A stretch of DNA of 22,376 nucleotides, taken from contig NMRA01000488.1 in the NCBI GenBank assembly GCA_002633005.1, forward strand, positions 1-22,376, written 5' to 3'. A program made the translations under genes and the position numbers. Source of the DNA: Phoronis australis (taxonomy: Eukaryota > Phoronida > Phoronidae). This document shows positions 17,830 through 22,376 of the stretch, one piece after another. Below the pieces are notes generated by a model that was not told the origin of the DNA, searched no databases, and saw only the letters and a list, made by a program, of their open reading frames with translations. How positions within the stretch are numbered: the stretch's first letter is position 1; the number at the start of each line of letters is the position of its first letter.

Positions 17830-18539
17830 ATAACAAATGTGTAAACGCATTTTTTCTCAGATACTCAAGTACTCAAGTTCCACTTCAAACATGTAAATGT
17901 AGGCAGTGTCCTACATTATCTATTTAGTCAAGATCATTTTTGTTTCCCTCGCCACAGTCCCATTTCTCTGAGATTATAAATAAAATATTTTGTTCTATGC
18001 GGTGCATACACGACTTGTACACACGAAATTAACAGCAAAATGTAAACGTTAACTCAAAGTGGCTCAATCGGTGAGAAAGGTGAGTTTTTGAGTTTAGCCC
18101 GAAGACGGATAGGAACTCACGAAAATTGTCAATTTGTAGTAAATTGCCAAAAACACAACGGATTTTGTAGCCCTGTTCAAAGATTACAGCTTCATGGAGT
18201 CTACCCTACTCAACAATAATCCCCTCCGACCCTGCAATATGTCCCTTCAAGATTGTTGAAATTGCTCCTCGTAAAAACTTACAGTGACCGAGCGCGTTCA
18301 CAATTAAATTTTTACTTGCGCATACAAAATACATTCGGTTGAAGTATCCTCATGACACTGATAGTAATCCTTATTGGGTGTGTTGCGGTATGGGAAACGG
18401 ATATCAAATTAAATTTAGATCATGACATGCGCACTGATGAGATTTAGCCCCACTCATGTACGTGTTGAACTTGCGACAAGGTGCTCTCGTGGAATATGTA
18501 CCCATGGCCTTAGATTGAGGGTCCTGTTCTATAACTAAG
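17830..18539. other. intergenic or 5' intron sequence
   Basis: AT-rich without coding signals. If the elongase starts at 20617 this is intron. I saw a weak box-A-like GGCTCAATCGG at 18060 but no box B. Confidence 0.4.
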
Positions 18540-18559
18540 CCAACATTTTAAAATGTTGG
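18540..18559. repeat. 20-bp perfect palindrome beside the 30-bp array
   Basis: CCAACATTTTAAAATGTTGG is self-complementary over all 20 bases and lies 32 bases before the tandem array. Confidence 0.75.
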
Positions 18560-18591
18560 AGTAGTTACAGCAGCTCTAAAAACCTGCACAA

Positions 18592-18771
18592 AATCAAGGA
18601 GAGTCGTACACACCTTGCCATAATCAAGGAGAGTGGTACACACCTTGCCATAATCAAGGAGAGTGGTACACACCTTGCCATAATCAAGGAGAGTGGTACA
18701 CACCTTGCCATAATCAAGGAGAGTGGTACACTCCTTGCCATAATCAAGGAGAGTGGTACACTCCTTGCCAT
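18592..18771. repeat. minisatellite, six copies of a 30-bp unit
   Basis: The unit AATCAAGGAGAGTGGTACAC + ACCTTGCCAT is repeated six times with almost no divergence: one change in the first copy, and a shared A-to-T in the last two. The low divergence suggests recent expansion. Because 30 is a multiple of three, the minus strand is open and reads a decapeptide repeat (MARCVPLSLI), but the frame has no support as a gene. Confidence 0.9.
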
Positions 18772-18913
18772 AATCTACTATCTGTCAAAAAAGCTTATTT
18801 TTCACTTAAACTTTTTCACCCCAAAAACGGATGTCAACTTGTTCACAAGACATAGAAGAAACGATTACCAGGCATGGGATGAAATTGTGCTTTGTTGTTG
18901 TTCGAAATCTGGC

Positions 18914-19198
18914 TTAACACGGAGGGTCATTTTTATGCCAAACATGGACTAAAGAAAAACGAACAGAAAGTTTTCCATTCACGTTCGGAGTAGGGAACAA
19001 GTTGAGGCGTGAGCAGATATAACCAAACTCTGGATTTCTCTGAAGGTGGGTTATTGCGACATTTAAGAGGATATTGCCATCGGGGAGTTTACGCCTATAA
19101 TTCCTCTTGCAAGCCAGCCCCTTTGTGTAAGACGTACCTGCATATGGTAAATTTTCCTGGTATTCCTTGTACAGATTTTCAGCCAGATGACGCACCAT
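18914..19198 (-). CDS. hypothetical ORF, unrecognised
   Basis: Ninety-four codons begin at an ATG (MVRHLAENLYKEYQENLPYA), and the frame is open for 11 more codons upstream (SGIPERLGD). Composition is protein-like (balanced charge, Tyr/Leu rich), with FGYICSRLNLFP near the end. I recognise no family, and there is no signal peptide or membrane segment. No splice site or partner exon is evident. It may be a relic of a transposon or gene exon, or chance. Confidence 0.2.
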   Translation of the reverse strand: MVRHLAENLYKEYQENLPYAGTSYTKGLACKRNYRRKLPDGNILLNVAITHLQRNPEFGYICSRLNLFPTPNVNGKLSVRFSLVHVWHKNDPPC

Positions 19199-19257
19199 GT
19201 CTCCGAGTCTCTCTGGAATTCCAGAAAATTGTCATGAAAGAAGTCCTTCCAAATTGA

Positions 19258-19568
19258 GATTGCTTCCGTTTTTCACGCGATGGAAGACAAATTTAGAAAA
19301 ATAGAGCTTACAGGCACTAAAATGCAGCTGCAACAATAAAATATGAGTGCATTTGAATTAGCATGCAAACTTGTTTAAATGATAACTAATGCTCAGACAT
19401 CAGCATTAACCAATCACTAACCAAGATTACTTGTTGCTAAATGCTGCTACTAATACTGTGACCTGCAATTATAACTAATATCCATAATGATTATACGACT
19501 ACTGCTACTTATTTTCTATGATTGGCTAAAATGAGGTAAGAAAACCTCCAATCTATCCCACAACGCAG
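19258..19568. other. AT-rich spacer
   Basis: No gene, tRNA or repeat array is visible. A short dyad (TAATGCT...AGCATTA) lies at about 19387-19408. Confidence 0.4.
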
Positions 19569-20066
19569 CCTGGAATATCACTTTTTATCTCATACGCGTT
19601 GAATCTGTAGAGGGAAATACGGCCATGTAATAAAATTTTCCGTATTCACATCCTGCACTACTTCAACAGTGGTAAGTCAATGTGGACTCGACGTCGTTCG
19701 CCGGTTCGATCACCAAACTTTCAGAAAATAGTTTAAAGTAATACAATTATAGCAGTGTAGATAACGCTCAACATACAATGAGGTCTCAGCTGTAACATCT
19801 GGAACAGGACTGTAGATTATATGACAGTTCTGTCCCAGTTTTCATTTGATAAATATTTTATCGTCTGCAACTCAGGCGTCGATTCATCGGTAAGTACAAT
19901 ATCAAGTATTGTTGTTATTTAACTATTTTCAGATGTTACAAGTTCAATGAAAAGTTACCCTTGTTTTCCTCATAGTTATCTCTTTTCAAGTTATAAATCG
20001 TCACATTTAAAACTGTTTCTTTTACTAGAGAAAACTTGCAGCCTAACGCGCAAGTACATACATATA
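19569..20066 (+). repeat. dispersed repeat R1, unbroken copy
   Basis: Aligns with 8375-8775 and then with 12286-12398, so it shows the uninterrupted form of the repeat. It has no open frame, no obvious terminal inverted repeats and no long A-tail. It is probably a non-autonomous element of unknown class. Confidence 0.75.
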
Positions 20067-20104
20067 GGATGTGATCCGCCACGTAAACAGTCTGATTGAA
20101 GTAT

Positions 20105-20313
20105 TTAAAAATCTGCGGAAAAATGAAAGAAACTTAGGAGTTCGAAGCGTATGGGATAAATACGGTCTCGGTCGATACGCGGAATAAAGTCTCGTGGAAT
20201 ATTACTTCGTGTACGCCACTCTCGGTACGCTTTGTGTATTTGTTCATGGCGCCCGGATATCAGATGTCGCTGCTCGTGACCTGACCAATAAGACGCTACG
20301 AAAACCAGAAACA
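20105..20313 (-). CDS. candidate exon with signal-peptide-like start
   Basis: After the acceptor GGTTTTTTGTCAG the frame reads VFLVFVASYWSGHEQRHLIS and runs 70 codons to a stop. Spliced to ATGGCAG (20617-20611) it is in phase and gives MAVFLVFVASYW, a short hydrophobic start resembling a signal peptide, followed by a basic, cysteine-free stretch rich in Arg/His. I recognise no family. In the unspliced frame an in-frame TGA sits four codons after the nearest ATG. A donor-like GAA|GTAATA inside the frame could join it in phase to the elongase exon instead. Confidence 0.3.
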
Positions 20314-20610
20314 CTGACAAAAAACCAAGCAGACGATTTCAATACATCATAGCAGTTTAGAACAAACTAATCTAAGAGACAAAAAGAAAATGAGCTTCAG
20401 TGATTGTGTAATAAAACAAACTGACCGATCCCTCGGGCGCATCAGCTCGTATAGATGACTGGAGAGCAATGTTGCCCTCAGTTCATAAGGAAGTCCACCA
20501 ACATCTGCTCGATGAAGCAGAGATGGTGGGCTTTGTGGTTGATTTGCCAATCGCTGGTTATAATCGAAAGCTGGCGATGAAACCCGGAAGCTCAACAAAT
20601 TCAGACTTAC

Positions 20611-20617
20611 CTGCCAT
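20611..20617 (-). CDS. candidate start exon ATGGCAG|GTAAGT
   Basis: An ATG with G at +4 is followed by GCAG and a consensus donor GTAAGT, leaving phase 1. The frame upstream has no other ATG before an in-frame TAA. It could supply M-A to the elongase exon at 17790 (M-A-D-P-R-T) or M-A-V to the exon at 20313. Both acceptors fit the phase. Confidence 0.4.
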
Positions 20618-20639
20618 TAAACTGTGATGTTCAGTGATC

Positions 20640-20988
20640 CTGTGCTTTTGCAATTAATTTGAACTCAACCATACCACCTGTGCAATTTTGTAATTGGGTA
20701 CATATTGGTAGACAAATTACCTTAAGGCCAAAGTCCCAAGTGACATTTAATTGGCATATTTTAGACAAAAAATATAAGGAGTTCTGGCAATTTATTTATA
20801 TCCAATCTATTATTCGCATGTAACTGTTTCCATACATATTGTTTAGTGGTGTACTTTGTTTTATCAATCAAAAAGCTTCATTGCAAGGTCATCTTAGTAT
20901 GTTTGCGGAATCCATAGGAGACGTATTGTCGATCAGTCCACACGACCTGATATACATGTAACTCTTGGATCTATTCATATTTATATAA
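20640..20988. other. spacer, possible 5' flank of the minus-strand start exon
   Basis: AT-rich. No TATA box, CpG cluster or repeat stands out. Confidence 0.35.
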
Positions 20989-21302
20989 CACCACCCTGCT
21001 AAGCCTCACAGAGCCACCCATCCATATCTATACATCACCACCCTGCTAAGCCTCACAGAGCCACCCATCCATATCTATACATCACCACCCTGCTAAGCCT
21101 CACAGAGCCATACATCCATAGCTATACAGCACCATCCTGCTAAGCCTCACAGAGCCACCCATCCATATCTATACATCACCACCCTGCTAAGCCTCACAGA
21201 GCCATACATCCATAGCTATACATCACCACCCTGCTAAGCCTCACAGAGCCATACATCCATATCTATACATCACCACCCTGCTAAGCCTCACAGAGCCACC
21301 CA
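20989..21302 (+). repeat. minisatellite, 47-bp unit, about 6.7 copies
   Basis: Units start at 20989, 21036, 21083, 21130, 21177, 21224 and 21271 with CACCACCCTGCTAAGCCTCA. Two variants alternate: CCACCCATCCATATC and CCATACATCCATAGC. The variants are mixed along the array, which suggests rounds of unequal exchange or conversion. Confidence 0.95.
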
Positions 21303-21434
21303 CTTGGGAACAATCTGAACACTCGGAGGGTATTTCGCGGAAATAACCCAAATAGGGCTGCCGGGTTATACTGGTAGTATGTGTTAAGAGATGAGAATAT
21401 TGGAAACCTCCACATGGAGACGGGAATAATGTAA

Positions 21435-21800
21435 ATGCACGCAAGACGTAAATTCCTATCAACATGTTGTATGTACAAATGTCTTATACGTTTTGTACCA
21501 CCATACTTAAGTGTTAAGTTTATGAACACCGCTCATTCCTACAGTACAAGGGCCTCACAGTCATTCAATTTCAATTTGCCGAAAACCAGAAATGAAACTG
21601 GTAAAAAATCACTTACTTACAGCGGGGCTTGTTTATGGCACACTCCCCCCCATGCCAATTCTGTATCATCCTTATATAAGAAATCAGAATTTACAAGTGT
21701 TCTGTGTAGCAAATATCATCTCCTCAATATCCTCAGACCAACCTATGTATTTTATTCATCTATGTACATGATCTCTTGTACTTTTATTAACTACTATTAA
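21435..21800 (+). pseudogene. LINE ORF2 C-terminal remnant
   Basis: The frame contains VPPYLSVKF, YSTRASQSFNFNLPKTRNET, GKKSLTYSGACLW and SSLYKKSEF. This is the order PPYLS-F, Y-TR, LP--R-ETGKKS--Y-GA-LW, SL--FK seen downstream of the RT domain in CR1/L2/Jockey-type LINEs. The catalytic RT domain is absent, and in-frame stops precede 21435, so this is a dead 5'-truncated copy. The ATG is incidental. Confidence 0.75.
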
Positions 21801-21991
21801 TCATAATTTATTTTTTATTTAATCATGTTGTCTTGTACTTTTCCTATCTTCAATTCATTGTTTGTTTATTATTTATTTTGTTTCATCAGTCTAATTCCAA
21901 GTCAGTTTCATATTCATCATTTATCATCTTTAAAAGTTTCGTCTTTCATCTTTGTAAGCCTGTGCGTCTCTTTGTCTTTGTATGTTTTTAT

Positions 21992-22074
21992 TGAGGGTAC
22001 CTATGGAAAGCAAAGGAAACTGATGCGGTTACCCTCATTCTAATATCACAATAAATAAATAAATAAATAAAAAA
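21992..22074 (+). repeat. LINE 3' stem and (AAAT)n tail
   Basis: TGAGGGTACC (21992-22001) and GGTTACCCTCA (22027-22037) form a stem with one bulge around 25 bases. About six AAAT units follow from 22050. In L2/CR1-like elements such a 3' stem is the template recognised by the RT. Confidence 0.6.
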
Positions 22075-22350
22075 CAGTTTCAACATACATTGTCTTTAAA
22101 GTTGAAAATAACAAAATAGAGAGAGAATCCTGTGAATATTCAGACTCTATTTTATTCGAAGCTATAAAGTTAACATAGAGACTGGATCAAAATCAAACAC
22201 CACAATCTGAGGAAGAAACCGTTAAGGCTTTACCATTTTGAAGGTAGCTACCACTTTCACAGAATAAATTACGAGGACTCATTTCTCCAACTGGGTAATG
22301 CCCTCAGTAGTGCCGGGGGTTTCCGGAAAAACAGAAAGAAAATTTTGAAT
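22075..22350. other. spacer
   Basis: No gene or repeat recognised. Confidence 0.35.
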
Positions 22351-22376
22351 CATAGGCGGATTTAGGGGGGGGGGGG
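22351..22376 (+). mobile_element. start of another G-run MITE, cut by the window edge
   Basis: CATAGGCGGATTTAGGGGG is identical to the terminus at 4203. The rest lies beyond the window. Confidence 0.45.

Larger units (their letters stand above)
21380..22074 (+). mobile_element. 3' end of a 5'-truncated LINE (CR1/L2-like)
   Basis: It consists of the C-terminal tip of a LINE reverse-transcriptase ORF, a 3' untranslated region with an imperfect stem (TGAGGGTACC/GGTTACCCTCA) and an (AAAT)n tail ending at 22074. The stem just before the tail and the short tandem-repeat tail are usual for CR1/L2-type elements. The 5' boundary is uncertain and may abut the minisatellite. Confidence 0.7.

Noticed and set aside
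18057-18110. tRNA-like box A (GGCTCAATCGG)
   Set aside because: No box B at the right distance and no cloverleaf.
18565-18771. Decapeptide-repeat protein on the minus strand
   Set aside because: Any 30-bp array without a stop gives an open frame; there is no start context, flanking coding sequence or family.
18592-18771. CRISPR array
   Set aside because: Units are contiguous with no unique spacers, and the context is eukaryotic.

Overview
The window looks like nuclear DNA from an animal, most likely a marine invertebrate; a cnidarian would fit, but the sequence alone does not fix the phylum. The signs are a spliced elongase gene with GT-AG introns, a metazoan-type Calx-beta membrane protein, AT-rich spacer, tRNA-derived relics, minisatellites and decayed retroelements (a Penelope-like element and a CR1/L2-type LINE). 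There are no bacterial-type operons. Most short open frames are chance.

Layout. 1-5590 is gene-poor AT-rich DNA with fragments of two dispersed repeat families, a tRNA-like relic (about 4890) and, at 5593-5645, what may be the promoter and first coding exon of a plus-strand gene. 6148-7938 (minus) is one long uninterrupted frame for a type I membrane protein with three Calx-beta domains. 8375-12398 is a nested insertion: a copy of a ~0.5 kb repeat (R1) was split by a 5'-truncated minus-strand Penelope-like element (8776-12285), flanked by an 8-bp direct repeat. That element was itself interrupted by about 1.8 kb (9352-11163) holding a broken plus-strand THAP zinc-finger gene that faces a minus-strand acidic ORF. 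12558-13636 is a cluster of inverted repeats and hairpins.

14006-17790 (minus) is the main recognisable gene: a very-long-chain fatty acid elongase of the ELOVL2/5 type. Four exons are firm and joined in phase, one internal exon is tentative, and the N-terminal exon is unresolved. Upstream lie a 30-bp tandem array (18592-18771), an unassigned ORF (18914-19198), an unbroken R1 copy (19569-20066) and a start exon ATGGCAG|GTAAGT (20617-20611). That start exon could feed either the elongase or a short signal-peptide-like frame at 20313-20105. 20989-21302 is a 47-bp minisatellite, followed at once by the 3' end of a plus-strand LINE (about 21380-22074).

The two apparently functional genes have no visible link: one makes long-chain PUFAs in the ER, the other is a surface protein of unknown role. 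The most interesting material is the nested Penelope region: a hammerhead-like core and a tRNA-Ser-like module at its 3' end, and the convergent THAP/acidic ORF pair whose stop codons both lie inside AATAAA signals. No complete new system can be demonstrated from sequence alone.
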